Part shown: piece after piece, positions 9,224 through 16,705 of the stretch
Position numbering within the stretch: the first letter of the stretch is position 1
Layout of the letters: the number at the start of each line of letters is the position of its first letter
Assembly: GCF_049608145.1 (NCBI RefSeq)
Contig: NZ_JBMYXF010000008.1
Span: 1-64,000, forward strand
Source of the DNA: Halocynthiibacter sp049608145
GTDB taxonomy: Bacteria > Pseudomonadota > Alphaproteobacteria > Rhodobacterales > Rhodobacteraceae
Direction of reading: 5' to 3'
Length of the DNA: 64,000 bases
Notes under the pieces: model-generated
Databases searched by the model: none
The model's input: only the letters and a program-made list of their open reading frames with translations
Told to the model about the DNA's origin: nothing
Made by a program: the position numbers and the translations under genes

Positions 9224-10453
9224 ATGAAATTATTACGCACGAACCGGAATTACCGCCTGCTGTTTTCAGCGTCGTCCATCAGCAACCTTGGCGACGGTAT
9301 CGCCGCCCTTGCATTTCCTTGGCTCGCCACACTTTTGTCTAGGGATCCTTTTGCAATCGCGATGGTCGCAATGGCCATGCGGATGCCCTGGTTTCTGTTT
9401 TCCCTGCCGATTGGCGTGTTAACCGATCGTCTGGATCGCCGTCTTTTGATGGTTCAGGCCGATATTTTTCGCGCCCTTCTAACCCTGGGCATTATTACCC
9501 TGATATTTTCCGTGGGTCCCCTGCCTGCGCAAAGCAGTGATCACCTGATCTGGGTCCTTGCAGGGGCGGCCTTTCTGATGGGCAGCGCCGAAGTCTTCCG
9601 AGACAACGCCGCACAAACCATGTTGCCTTCGGTCGTTTCAAAAGATGATCTTGAGGCCGCGAATGGCCAAATGTGGAGCGCAGAACAAATTATGGGGTCT
9701 TTTGTGGGGCCACCCCTTGCCGGGGTTCTGATCGCGCTTTGGGTGCCACTGCCTTTCAGTGTCAATGCGCTTGCCTTTGCTTTATCCGCTTGGGCGCTTT
9801 GGTGCATTCGCATGACAAAAACCGCACCACCCACGCGACGTCATTTCCTAACCGAACTGTCTGAAGGCATGCGCTGGATGTGGCAACATAAGATCATTCT
9901 GCGCTTTGCTCTGATGTTGGGCATTTTGAACGCATTGATCACCATGACCATGACCGTCTTTGTTCTGTTCTCTCAGGAAATTCTCGGTTTGAATGCGGCG
10001 GCCCATGGCATGCTGATGACAGCCGGGGCATTGGGGGGCGTGGCCGGGGGCATTCTGTGCCCCAAAATTATTTCCCGTCTTGGCCCACAACGCAGTGTCT
10101 TGGCGGCTCTGGCACTTTTCCCGATCCCTGCACTCGTGATTTTCTTCACGTCCAATGTCTGGATTGTCGCCATCGCATTATTCACAGAAATGTTCGCAGC
10201 AATTTTATGGAACATCGTAACGGTTTCTTATCGTCAGCGCTTTATCCCGGATGCACTTCTCGGGCGCGTAAACTCTGTTTACCGTTTCTTTGGATGGGGA
10301 ATGATGCCTATCGGGGCTTTTGCTGCTGGCGTCATTGTTGACGCCGCGCAACCAGGTCTTGGACGGGAATTGTCATTACGCCTGCTATGGGGTATTGCCG
10401 CAGCGGGGAATACCCTTTTGTTCTTATATGGTACATTTCGCCTGAAGTTTTAA
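9224..10453 (+). CDS. MFS transporter (EntS/MFS_3-like efflux family)
   Basis: 409 residues with about 12 hydrophobic segments and no signal peptide. The loop between segments 2 and 3 carries the MFS motif-A pattern (GVLTDRLDRRLLM). The overall look (NYRLLFSASSISNLGDGI start) is that of the EntS/macrolide-exporter branch that includes siderophore and drug exporters. Substrate is unknown and no siderophore or resistance genes are near. The ribosome site before the ATG at 9224 is weak. A short CCGGAA-TTC-TTCCGG hairpin at 10458-10472 follows the stop but lacks a T-run. Confidence 0.87.
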   Translation: MKLLRTNRNYRLLFSASSISNLGDGIAALAFPWLATLLSRDPFAIAMVAMAMRMPWFLFSLPIGVLTDRLDRRLLMVQADIFRALLTLGIITLIFSVGPLPAQSSDHLIWVLAGAAFLMGSAEVFRDNAAQTMLPSVVSKDDLEAANGQMWSAEQIMGSFVGPPLAGVLIALWVPLPFSVNALAFALSAWALWCIRMTKTAPPTRRHFLTELSEGMRWMWQHKIILRFALMLGILNALITMTMTVFVLFSQEILGLNAAAHGMLMTAGALGGVAGGILCPKIISRLGPQRSVLAALALFPIPALVIFFTSNVWIVAIALFTEMFAAILWNIVTVSYRQRFIPDALLGRVNSVYRFFGWGMMPIGAFAAGVIVDAAQPGLGRELSLRLLWGIAAAGNTLLFLYGTFRLKF

Positions 10454-10584
10454 GGCGCCGGAATTCTTCCGGATAAACTGCGTTCATCGTCAGGCCAGGC
10501 GATTGAACGCGTATCAGGGAACTCTTTAACTTTGGCCTGTACTCACTACTCGATGCATGCAGCAGAACATCGATAAAATTGGGT

Positions 10585-10616
10585 ACACTCTGTAACAAAC
10601 ACACTCTTGCAACCAC
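10585..10616 (+). repeat. Imperfect 16-bp tandem repeat upstream of the LytTR gene
   Basis: Two adjacent 16-base units start with the same seven bases ACACTCT (10585 and 10601) and carry TGTAAC and TGCAAC respectively. They end 21 bases before the LytTR start codon. LytTR proteins bind direct repeats, so this is a candidate self-control site; that link is inference. Confidence 0.4.
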
Positions 10617-10637
10617 ACCTGATGTCATCTTAGTGCC

Positions 10638-11585
10638 ATGTCCGACCCAGTAAAAAAAGGCAATTGCCGTGAAGTGCACTTATTTGTCACGAACGGCACA
10701 CGTCTCCGAACAGATCTGTCCGAAGCCACCCGATTCCTCCTGGGGAAATTGACGATTGGCTGCGTTTTGGGATTCGCGGTCTTCCTCACATCCTTCAAAA
10801 ATCTAAAATTTGACGCCGAAGCCACGCTGGTTTTCCGATTTTCTTACTGGCTTATGTGTGCTTCGCTTTGCGTGGTGTTATGGTGGCTGATCATGGCAGT
10901 TCTTTCCGTCACCTTTTGGCGAAAGTGGCCTGACCGCGCGCTGCCCAGTTTGGCAATCTCAACAGTTGTTTCATTCAGCATCGTTTGGATCGCCATTACA
11001 TTTCTGATTTTATATGATGTCGTGCCCGATTATTCGGTCATCAGTTATATTGAATTTGTACGAAGTTGGATTTTTGTTGTCGGCTTTGAATTCTGTCTCG
11101 TTGTTTTTGTCTGGCCGGCTTACCAAGCCAACTATAAATCCGCGATAAATTCGGGAAAACAGCAATCACACAAACAGTCGAACCCAGAACAACCCACGAC
11201 TGCCTCCCCTCCCGAGCTGAAGCCCATTGAAAATTACGTCGTGCAAATTGGCGACATTACAGTCGACACCCGCATGCTGCTTAGCATCCAGGCCCAGGAA
11301 CATTATGTAGAACTACGCTGCATCAACAGAAGTGGCATCACGCGCCTTAGCATCAGCAAGGCTGTCAAAGCGGTCGAAGCCGTGGACGGTATGCAAGTCC
11401 ATCGATCTTGGTGGGTCGCGCGCCGCGCTGCGAAGCAATTGAAACGCGAAGATGGCAAATTGGTGCTTGAACTTAACTCTGGTGAAACAATTTCGGTTTC
11501 CCGCGGACGCAGCTCAGCCGTGCGCGCCTGGATGAAAACCATTCCCCATGATGCGGGCGCCGTCGCAAAAAAAGACCCGGTATAA
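10638..11585 (+). CDS. Membrane-anchored LytTR-domain DNA-binding protein
   Basis: 315 residues. Four hydrophobic stretches (about 33-50, 65-90, 105-130 and 148-166) form a membrane region. A polar Gln/Pro/Ser linker (about 172-200) leads to a LytTR domain (about 205-302) with the typical LLSIQAQEHYVELRC, MQVHRSWWV and ISVSRGR blocks. LytTR domains bind DNA direct repeats; in this layout the input domain is the membrane part rather than a phospho-receiver. No histidine kinase is nearby, so the signal is unknown. The stop codon lies in the loop of the terminator of the opposing regulator gene. No clear Shine-Dalgarno is seen. Confidence 0.85.
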   Translation: MSDPVKKGNCREVHLFVTNGTRLRTDLSEATRFLLGKLTIGCVLGFAVFLTSFKNLKFDAEATLVFRFSYWLMCASLCVVLWWLIMAVLSVTFWRKWPDRALPSLAISTVVSFSIVWIAITFLILYDVVPDYSVISYIEFVRSWIFVVGFEFCLVVFVWPAYQANYKSAINSGKQQSHKQSNPEQPTTASPPELKPIENYVVQIGDITVDTRMLLSIQAQEHYVELRCINRSGITRLSISKAVKAVEAVDGMQVHRSWWVARRAAKQLKREDGKLVLELNSGETISVSRGRSSAVRAWMKTIPHDAGAVAKKDPV

Positions 11586-11594
11586 AACCGGGTC
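11567..11594 (-). terminator. Intrinsic terminator of the CenR-like regulator gene
   Basis: On the minus strand an 8-bp stem (GACCCGGT / ACCGGGTC) with a 5-base loop is followed by seven Ts. The plus-strand stop codon of the LytTR gene (11583-11585) sits in this loop, so the two transcripts overlap at their 3' ends. Confidence 0.88.
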
Positions 11595-11644
11595 AGTCCA
11601 ACAGGGAGAGATGGTGCCATAACCCGGGCACCGACGGGATTACG

Positions 11645-12331
11645 TTAACTGACGAGACGGTAACCACCGCTTTCCGTCACCAACAGGCGCGCATTAGAGG
11701 GATCAGGTTCGATCTTCTGACGCAGACGATAAATATGGGTTTCCAGCGTGTGTGTGGTGACACCGGCATTATAACCCCAGACTTCATGCAACAGCACATC
11801 CCGCGCCACCACACCATCTGCCGACCGATACAGAAACTTCAAAATATTGGTTTCTTTTTCGGTCAGGCGAATCTTGCGGTCGTCTTCAGTGACCAGCATC
11901 TTGGTCGCAGGTTTGAACGTATATGGCCCAAGCTGGAACACAGCATCTTCTGATTGTTCATGTTGACGCAGCTGCGCACGAACACGCGCCAAAAGCACCG
12001 GAAATTTGAACGGCTTGGTCACATAGTCATTCGCGCCCGCATCAAGACCCAGAATTGTATCCGCATCTGAATCATGGCCGGTCAGCATCAGGATCGGACA
12101 TTTCACGCCCTGCTTGCGCATCAGACGGCAAAGTTCCCGACCGTCTGTATCAGGCAGGCCCACGTCCAGGATCACCAGATCATAAATCGCTTCACGTGCT
12201 TTTTCCATCGCACCGGCACCATCAGCCGCTTCGAACACATCGAAATCTTCGGTCATCACAAGTTGTTCTGACAAAGCCTCGCGCAGGTCTTCATCATCAT
12301 CAACAAGCAGGATTTTCTTCAGGTTGCTCAT
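11645..12331 (-). CDS. OmpR/PhoB-family response regulator, CenR-like
   Basis: 228 residues: a receiver domain (1-120) with acidic pocket DDD at 11-13, phospho-acceptor Asp56 (LVILDVGLP) and Lys in YVTKPF, then a winged-helix output domain (130-228). The conserved tail HTLETHIYRLRQKIEPDPSNARLLVTESGGYRL resembles CenR of Caulobacter and Rhodobacter, a regulator of cell-envelope genes. No kinase gene is adjacent, as expected for an orphan CenR. It is transcribed divergently from ribA across about 180 bases and ends at a strong terminator. The identity as CenR is from memory of the family and should be taken as likely, not certain. Confidence 0.88.
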   Translation of the reverse strand: MSNLKKILLVDDDEDLREALSEQLVMTEDFDVFEAADGAGAMEKAREAIYDLVILDVGLPDTDGRELCRLMRKQGVKCPILMLTGHDSDADTILGLDAGANDYVTKPFKFPVLLARVRAQLRQHEQSEDAVFQLGPYTFKPATKMLVTEDDRKIRLTEKETNILKFLYRSADGVVARDVLLHEVWGYNAGVTTHTLETHIYRLRQKIEPDPSNARLLVTESGGYRLVS

Positions 12332-12513
12332 TATATTTATCCTTGTTCAAACCGTATCAGTGCTGTGTCCCTATCAATTGAGTATGCCACAGATAATTCT
12401 CAAGTGGGCGAAACAAATTCTCACGGCCTCGTGTCCGTAACGCAGAATATGTTTCAATTCCGTGGATATTTTCATTATGTCTCACTCAGACCTGTAACAA
12501 TCGGCGGCTCCAG

Positions 12514-13605
12514 ATGAACGCTCTTTTCCCGACAACCACAGAACGACTCGCTCGGGCGCGGGCAGATCTGCGTATGGGCGTTGCCATTATTCTGACAGAT
12601 GGTGACGACAGTCTTCTCGCGATTGGCGCTGAAAATGTCAGTGCTGATCGTCTGGCAGAAATGCGCACCTTGGGGGATGTCAGCCTGACACTTACCGCAC
12701 GGCGCGCCGAAACCCTGAAGATACGCGCATATGATGGGGACATTGCCCGCCTGCGCCTGCCCTCAGACGCCGGTGTCGCATGGATCCGTGCCACCGCGGA
12801 TCCTGCGGATGATCTGTTACATCCCATGAAGGGCCCCTGGAGCGAACTGCGTGGTGGCGATTGCCAACTTGCCCGCGCCGCAGTGCAACTGGCCAAATCC
12901 GCCCAGATCTTACCTGCGATGCTATGTGTTCCCGTGGATGGTGGTCGAAATTTTGCATCTTCTCATGATCTGACTGTTCTGGATGGCGCGGCCACGGAAC
13001 TTTTGCTGAAGAACGGTCACGCCCTGACGCAAGTCGTCCACGCTCGCCTGCCCATGACCGTGTCCGAAGCCGGGCGTCTGCATATTTTCCGCACCGATGA
13101 TGGGTCAAGCGAACATTACGCAGTTGAAATCGGATCACCTGATCGCGACCAGCCGGTTCTGACGCGTCTGCATTCTGCCTGTTTCACGGGTGACGTCATT
13201 GGTTCCCTGAAATGCGATTGTGGCCCGCAACTGAACGCAGCCCTGGCCGCGATGGGACAGAATGGCGCGGGCATATTGCTGTATCTCAATCAGGAAGGGC
13301 GCGGCATCGGACTTGCCAATAAAATGCGCGCTTATTCCCTTCAGGATCAAGGGTTTGACACCGTCGAAGCAAATCATCGTCTGGGTTTTGAGGATGATGA
13401 ACGAGACTTCCGCACAGGCGCAGAGATCCTGAAAAAACTTGGTTTTAAATCCGTGCACCTCATGACAAACAACCCCGCCAAAGTCGCAAAAATGAACGAT
13501 ATGGGCATCAAAGTAGTCGAACGTGTCGCCCTGAAAGTCGGAGAGACGGAACAGAACCGCGCATATCTTGCGACCAAAGCAAAAAAATCGGGGCATCTGC
13601 TGTGA
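12514..13605 (+). CDS. ribA: GTP cyclohydrolase II (with N-terminal extension)
   Basis: 363 residues, about 160 longer than the E. coli enzyme. The C-terminal domain (about 175-363) has zinc ligands Cys223, Cys234 and Cys236 (SACFTGDVIGSLKCDCG), followed by YLNQEGRGIGL and the LMTNNPAK substrate loop. It opens GTP to start riboflavin synthesis. The N-terminal 170 residues look like a DHBP-synthase-related domain that has lost its usual acidic and catalytic motifs, a known arrangement in alphaproteobacteria. It overlaps the next gene by four bases (GTGA), so the two are co-translated. Confidence 0.92.
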   Translation: MNALFPTTTERLARARADLRMGVAIILTDGDDSLLAIGAENVSADRLAEMRTLGDVSLTLTARRAETLKIRAYDGDIARLRLPSDAGVAWIRATADPADDLLHPMKGPWSELRGGDCQLARAAVQLAKSAQILPAMLCVPVDGGRNFASSHDLTVLDGAATELLLKNGHALTQVVHARLPMTVSEAGRLHIFRTDDGSSEHYAVEIGSPDRDQPVLTRLHSACFTGDVIGSLKCDCGPQLNAALAAMGQNGAGILLYLNQEGRGIGLANKMRAYSLQDQGFDTVEANHRLGFEDDERDFRTGAEILKKLGFKSVHLMTNNPAKVAKMNDMGIKVVERVALKVGETEQNRAYLATKAKKSGHLL

Positions 13606-14108
13606 CCCCTTTTGATCTGGTGGTGACCCCGCGCGGCGTGCGTTTTATGGGGCGTTTGTTTCCCTGTTCGATTGGCAAGGGTGGGATCCGCGCAGACAAA
13701 TGCGAAGGTGACGGCGCAACCCCCGTCGGTCGTCATGAAATTGTTGGTGGTTTCTATCGCCCTGATCGCATTACGGCACCGCGCACCGCGCTGCCGATGA
13801 TGCCTTTGCGGCTGAATGATCTCTGGTCAGATGACGTGGATGATGTGAATTACAATCATCTGATCAACGCACATCCCTATGATTTCAGTCATGAAAAACT
13901 GCGCCGCGCCGATCCTCTTTATGATCTCGTTCTGGTCACAACCTGGAACTGGCCCGTTGCCATCCCCGGCAAGGGATCAGCGATTTTCATCCACCAATGG
14001 CGCAGACCCGGCTACGGCACCGAAGGCTGTATCGCCTTCAGCCGACCTGACCTGCATTACATTGTGGAAAATCTGCGCCCCGGCGCCCAGCTCATTGTGC
14101 AAAGCTGA
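13602..14108 (+). CDS. L,D-transpeptidase (YkuD) family protein
   Basis: 168 residues beginning at a GTG that overlaps the ribA stop. The YkuD signature is visible late in the protein: His in AIFIHQW and the catalytic block GTEGCIAFSR (Cys followed by Arg). Enzymes of this fold form 3-3 cross-links or attach lipoprotein to peptidoglycan. No signal peptide is present, which is odd for a periplasmic enzyme; a cytosolic or different role cannot be excluded. It converges on the YggS gene with 10 bases between stops. Confidence 0.85.
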   Translation: MTPFDLVVTPRGVRFMGRLFPCSIGKGGIRADKCEGDGATPVGRHEIVGGFYRPDRITAPRTALPMMPLRLNDLWSDDVDDVNYNHLINAHPYDFSHEKLRRADPLYDLVLVTTWNWPVAIPGKGSAIFIHQWRRPGYGTEGCIAFSRPDLHYIVENLRPGAQLIVQS

Positions 14109-14118
14109 TCACCGCAGA

Positions 14119-14772
14119 TCAACCGTAATCCCGCGCCCCAAAGATTGCCGATCCGACACGTACATGGGTCGCGCCCTGTGCAATCGCGCGTTCATAATCT
14201 CCGCTCATCCCCATGGACAGGCCTTCAATACCGTTACGTTCCGCAATTTTGCGCAGCAACGCAAAATGCAGGGATGCTTCTTCATCCGCAGGCGGAATGG
14301 CCATCAATCCTACAATAGGCAGATCTAGCGCACGACATTCCTTGATGAAATCATCCGCATCTTTGGGCAGAACACCGGCTTTCTGATCTTCTTCACCCGT
14401 GTTCACCTGAATGAACAGATCCGGACAATGGCCCAGTTCTTGTGCAAGACGCGCCAGAGTATTCGCAAGTTTCGGGCGATCCAGTGAATGGATGGCTTCG
14501 AACAGGTCCATCGCCTGACGCGCTTTGTTCGTCTGCAACGGGCCAAGCAGGTGCACCTTCACATCTGAAAACTGTTCGCGGAACGCAGGCCATTTACCGG
14601 CGGCTTCCTGCACCTTGTTTTCGCCAAACAGACGATGCCCCTCACGCAAGACAGCTTCGACCCGATCATTGGGTTGCACTTTGGAAACCGCAATCAGCTG
14701 CGCGCTGCCCGGGGTGCGCCCGGTGCGGATCTCTTCTTTTTCAATTTTCGCGGTGATTTCTGAAAGTGACAT
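14119..14772 (-). CDS. YggS-family pyridoxal phosphate homeostasis protein
   Basis: 217 residues with the single TIM-barrel of the PLPBP family. PLP-binding Lys31 is in IAVSKVQ; other landmarks are FGENKVQEA, HLLGPLQTNKA, IQVNTGEEDQKAG, GLMAIPP and SMGMSGDYERAIAQGATHVRVGSAIFG. The protein binds PLP without known catalysis and keeps vitamin B6 and amino-acid pools balanced. It is a single-gene unit between the L,D-transpeptidase-like gene and the porin terminator. Confidence 0.93.
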   Translation of the reverse strand: MSLSEITAKIEKEEIRTGRTPGSAQLIAVSKVQPNDRVEAVLREGHRLFGENKVQEAAGKWPAFREQFSDVKVHLLGPLQTNKARQAMDLFEAIHSLDRPKLANTLARLAQELGHCPDLFIQVNTGEEDQKAGVLPKDADDFIKECRALDLPIVGLMAIPPADEEASLHFALLRKIAERNGIEGLSMGMSGDYERAIAQGATHVRVGSAIFGARDYG

Positions 14773-14820
14773 AGTCGGCCCCGTTGTTTCAGGCCTGATC
14801 TAACATCGCTTCCCCACAAA

Positions 14821-14849
14821 AGAAAAGGGCGGGAATAAATCCCGCCCTT
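14821..14849 (-). terminator. Intrinsic terminator of the porin gene
   Basis: On the minus strand AAGGGCGGGA pairs with TCCCGCCCTT around a 5-base loop, followed by TTCTTTTG. It lies about 25 bases past the porin stop. Confidence 0.87.
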
Positions 14850-14874
14850 CCCTTATAAGAAATGTTCTTCTGAA

Positions 14875-15813
14875 TTAGAAGGACATCGCCAGACCCAAGG
14901 ACCAGGAAGAACCACCGAGTGGGTTAACACCAGTTTTGATCAGGTCAGAAGCGTAACCGAACTGAACTGATGCACCACCGCCCAGGCCGTAGTTTACAGC
15001 CAAGCCGTAACCGTCTGTTTTCACGCCAGCAACAGTTTCATACTCACCGTAGTTTGCAGAAACAGTCAGATCGCCAGAAACGTAAGCCAAGCCAAGCCCG
15101 ATGTGCTTGTCGTTGTCTGTTGCAGCTTGACCGTCAAGATCAGAGTAGTTCAGGATAGCGCGCAGGCCGTTTGCGAAGGTTGTGTCAACAGACAGACCAA
15201 CGATGCCGTTTGTGCCGTTGTCCTGGTAACCAAGACCCAGACCCAGATCCAGACCGCCCAGAGCAGCGTTGTATTTCAGACCAAGGCCGAAAACATCGTC
15301 AGCAGCTGTTGGCTGGTCGTTGATCTGAACAGATGCTGCTACGCCGAAATCACCAAAGGTGTTGTCGTAACGAAGAACCTGACCACCGTGGTCACCGTCA
15401 AGGCCGGAGTTGCCGTTGTAACCAACGTGGGAAGTGTGGTCATCAGCGATAGAAGAACCAACACCAGTTTCCTGCATCGCCCAATCCAGAGCGCCGTCTG
15501 TGTCACCCAGTGTCAGTGTGCCGAAGCCACCGGAGATGAATACAGCAGATTTGTTACCAGTGTTGCCGGAACCTACGCCCAGGCCACCAGTTTCGTCGAG
15601 ATCGATAGTCGCACCGAATGTCAGGCCGCTCTCAGTTTCGCCGGACAGTGTGAAACGAACGTCGATGTCGTTGTGGAACTGTACGTTAGAGTTAACGCCA
15701 TAACGATCGCCAGAGATCAGACCCATTTCAGCAGAACCGGACAGTGCTACTTCAGCAGAAGCGAAGCCAGCGGTTGCTACGAGTGCGGTAGTCGCGAGAA
15801 GAATTTTGTTCAT
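14875..15813 (-). CDS. Outer-membrane porin (Rhodobacterales type)
   Basis: 312 residues from ATG 15813, chosen because AGGGAA precedes it and the signal peptide begins there (MNKILLATTALVATAGFASA, cleavage before EVALSG). The mature protein has alternating short hydrophobic and polar strands, many Gly/Asp/Asn turns and a terminal Phe (LAMSF), the C-terminal signature for BAM-dependent insertion. It is a general diffusion porin of the Gram-negative porin superfamily, similar to the trimeric Rhodobacter porin. It stands alone with its own terminator. The 280-base region upstream holds no other gene. Confidence 0.92.
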   Translation of the reverse strand: MNKILLATTALVATAGFASAEVALSGSAEMGLISGDRYGVNSNVQFHNDIDVRFTLSGETESGLTFGATIDLDETGGLGVGSGNTGNKSAVFISGGFGTLTLGDTDGALDWAMQETGVGSSIADDHTSHVGYNGNSGLDGDHGGQVLRYDNTFGDFGVAASVQINDQPTAADDVFGLGLKYNAALGGLDLGLGLGYQDNGTNGIVGLSVDTTFANGLRAILNYSDLDGQAATDNDKHIGLGLAYVSGDLTVSANYGEYETVAGVKTDGYGLAVNYGLGGGASVQFGYASDLIKTGVNPLGGSSWSLGLAMSF

Positions 15814-16010
15814 TTTGTTTCCCTCATGGAATTCAAAGGTGCATCCCAATTCAGGGGAATCTGAACCGGGTATGAGGGTGTTTCCCCCGTTTTCGCCCGC
15901 CGATCAAGAAAAGCCCGCCCTGAACAGCGAAAGTCATCGCTCCTGGTGCAGCTTTGCCACAGTTCATTTCCGGGCCTGATGGCAGGTCTTCGCGCAACGC
16001 GACTATATTA

Positions 16011-16021
16011 CACTATATAAC
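16011..16021 (+). promoter_or_regulatory. Possible -10 region before the DUF3576 gene
   Basis: The 11-mer CACTATATAAC includes a TATAAC -10-like hexamer at 16016-16021, about 73 bases before the DUF3576 start. The same 11-mer occurs once more at 16612-16622 before leuS. A good -35 is not obvious at either place. Confidence 0.35.
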
Positions 16022-16093
16022 AGGTGAAAAACCTTGCCCGGCTTCCCAGTCACCTGTAACAGAGGGAACGCAGGTTAATTCAGGGCAAAACAC

Positions 16094-16609
16094 ATGACAC
16101 TTAGCAAATCTATTGGAAAACTGGCGATTGCCGTGACGTTGATTACCCTGGCAGCCTGCGGCGACAACCGTTCTGCCCGAAACGATTCCTACAGTGGCGA
16201 GAATCGCAGCCAAACACCTGCTATTGAACAAGCCAAACAGGAGTTGGCCGGCACAAGTGAACGCGAGACGATTTGGGATCTTTTCAACAGCGGGGATGAC
16301 GCAAACGTTACCCTTGAGGTCAACAAATACATCTGGCGTGCCAGCCTTGAGACACTGAATTTCCTGCCCATCCAGACCGCCGATCCGTTTTCCGGCGTTA
16401 TCTCTACCGGCTATGGCACCCCTCCCGGCAGTTCCCGCAGCTACCGCGCGACGATCTACATCACAGACCCCGCTCTTGATGCGCGCTCTCTGAACCTGTC
16501 ACTGCAAACCCGTGGTGGCCGTGCTGTTGATGCAGACACACGCCGCGCTGTGGAAGATGCGATTCTCACACGTGCCCGCCAGCTGCGTATTGCCGAAGGC
16601 AAACTGTAA
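16094..16609 (+). CDS. DUF3576 lipoprotein
   Basis: 171 residues with a lipoprotein signal peptide: hydrophobic stretch then lipobox LAAC with Cys22. The body (ERETIWDLFNSGDDANVTLEVNKYIWRASLETLNFLPIQTADPFSGVI, read in blocks) fits DUF3576, a small conserved alphaproteobacterial family of unknown function. It is found upstream of leuS, as here, where leuS-lptE-holA follow. Association with the outer membrane and LPS export is guessed from the neighbourhood only. Confidence 0.86.
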   Translation: MTLSKSIGKLAIAVTLITLAACGDNRSARNDSYSGENRSQTPAIEQAKQELAGTSERETIWDLFNSGDDANVTLEVNKYIWRASLETLNFLPIQTADPFSGVISTGYGTPPGSSRSYRATIYITDPALDARSLNLSLQTRGGRAVDADTRRAVEDAILTRARQLRIAEGKL

Positions 16610-16611
16610 CG

Positions 16612-16622
16612 CACTATATAAC
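16612..16622 (+). promoter_or_regulatory. Possible -10 region before leuS
   Basis: Second copy of the 11-mer CACTATATAAC, with TATAAC at 16617-16622, directly after the DUF3576 stop. TTGCCG at 16590-16595 could serve as a -35 but the spacing is long. If used, transcripts would start near 16630 and pass through the hairpin at 16661-16683. Confidence 0.3.
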
Positions 16623-16660
16623 GTCCGCTCTGGACCACTGCCCATTCACCGATTATGACC

Positions 16661-16686
16661 ACGCCGGGCCCGATGCCCGGCGTTTT
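16661..16686 (+). terminator. Intrinsic terminator just before leuS
   Basis: ACGCCGGGC pairs with GCCCGGCGT around CCGAT, followed by TTTTC. The T-run ends only 20 bases before the leuS start. It ends the DUF3576 transcript or, if the promoter is upstream, could act as a leader attenuator. A 12-codon ORF (16655-16693) spans it but contains no leucine codon. Confidence 0.75.
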
Positions 16687-16705
16687 CACGTAAAGGACCT
16701 GAGAT

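Noticed and set aside
16655..16693. 12-codon leader peptide before leuS as a leucine attenuator
   Set aside because: It contains no leucine codon, so classic attenuation is not supported.
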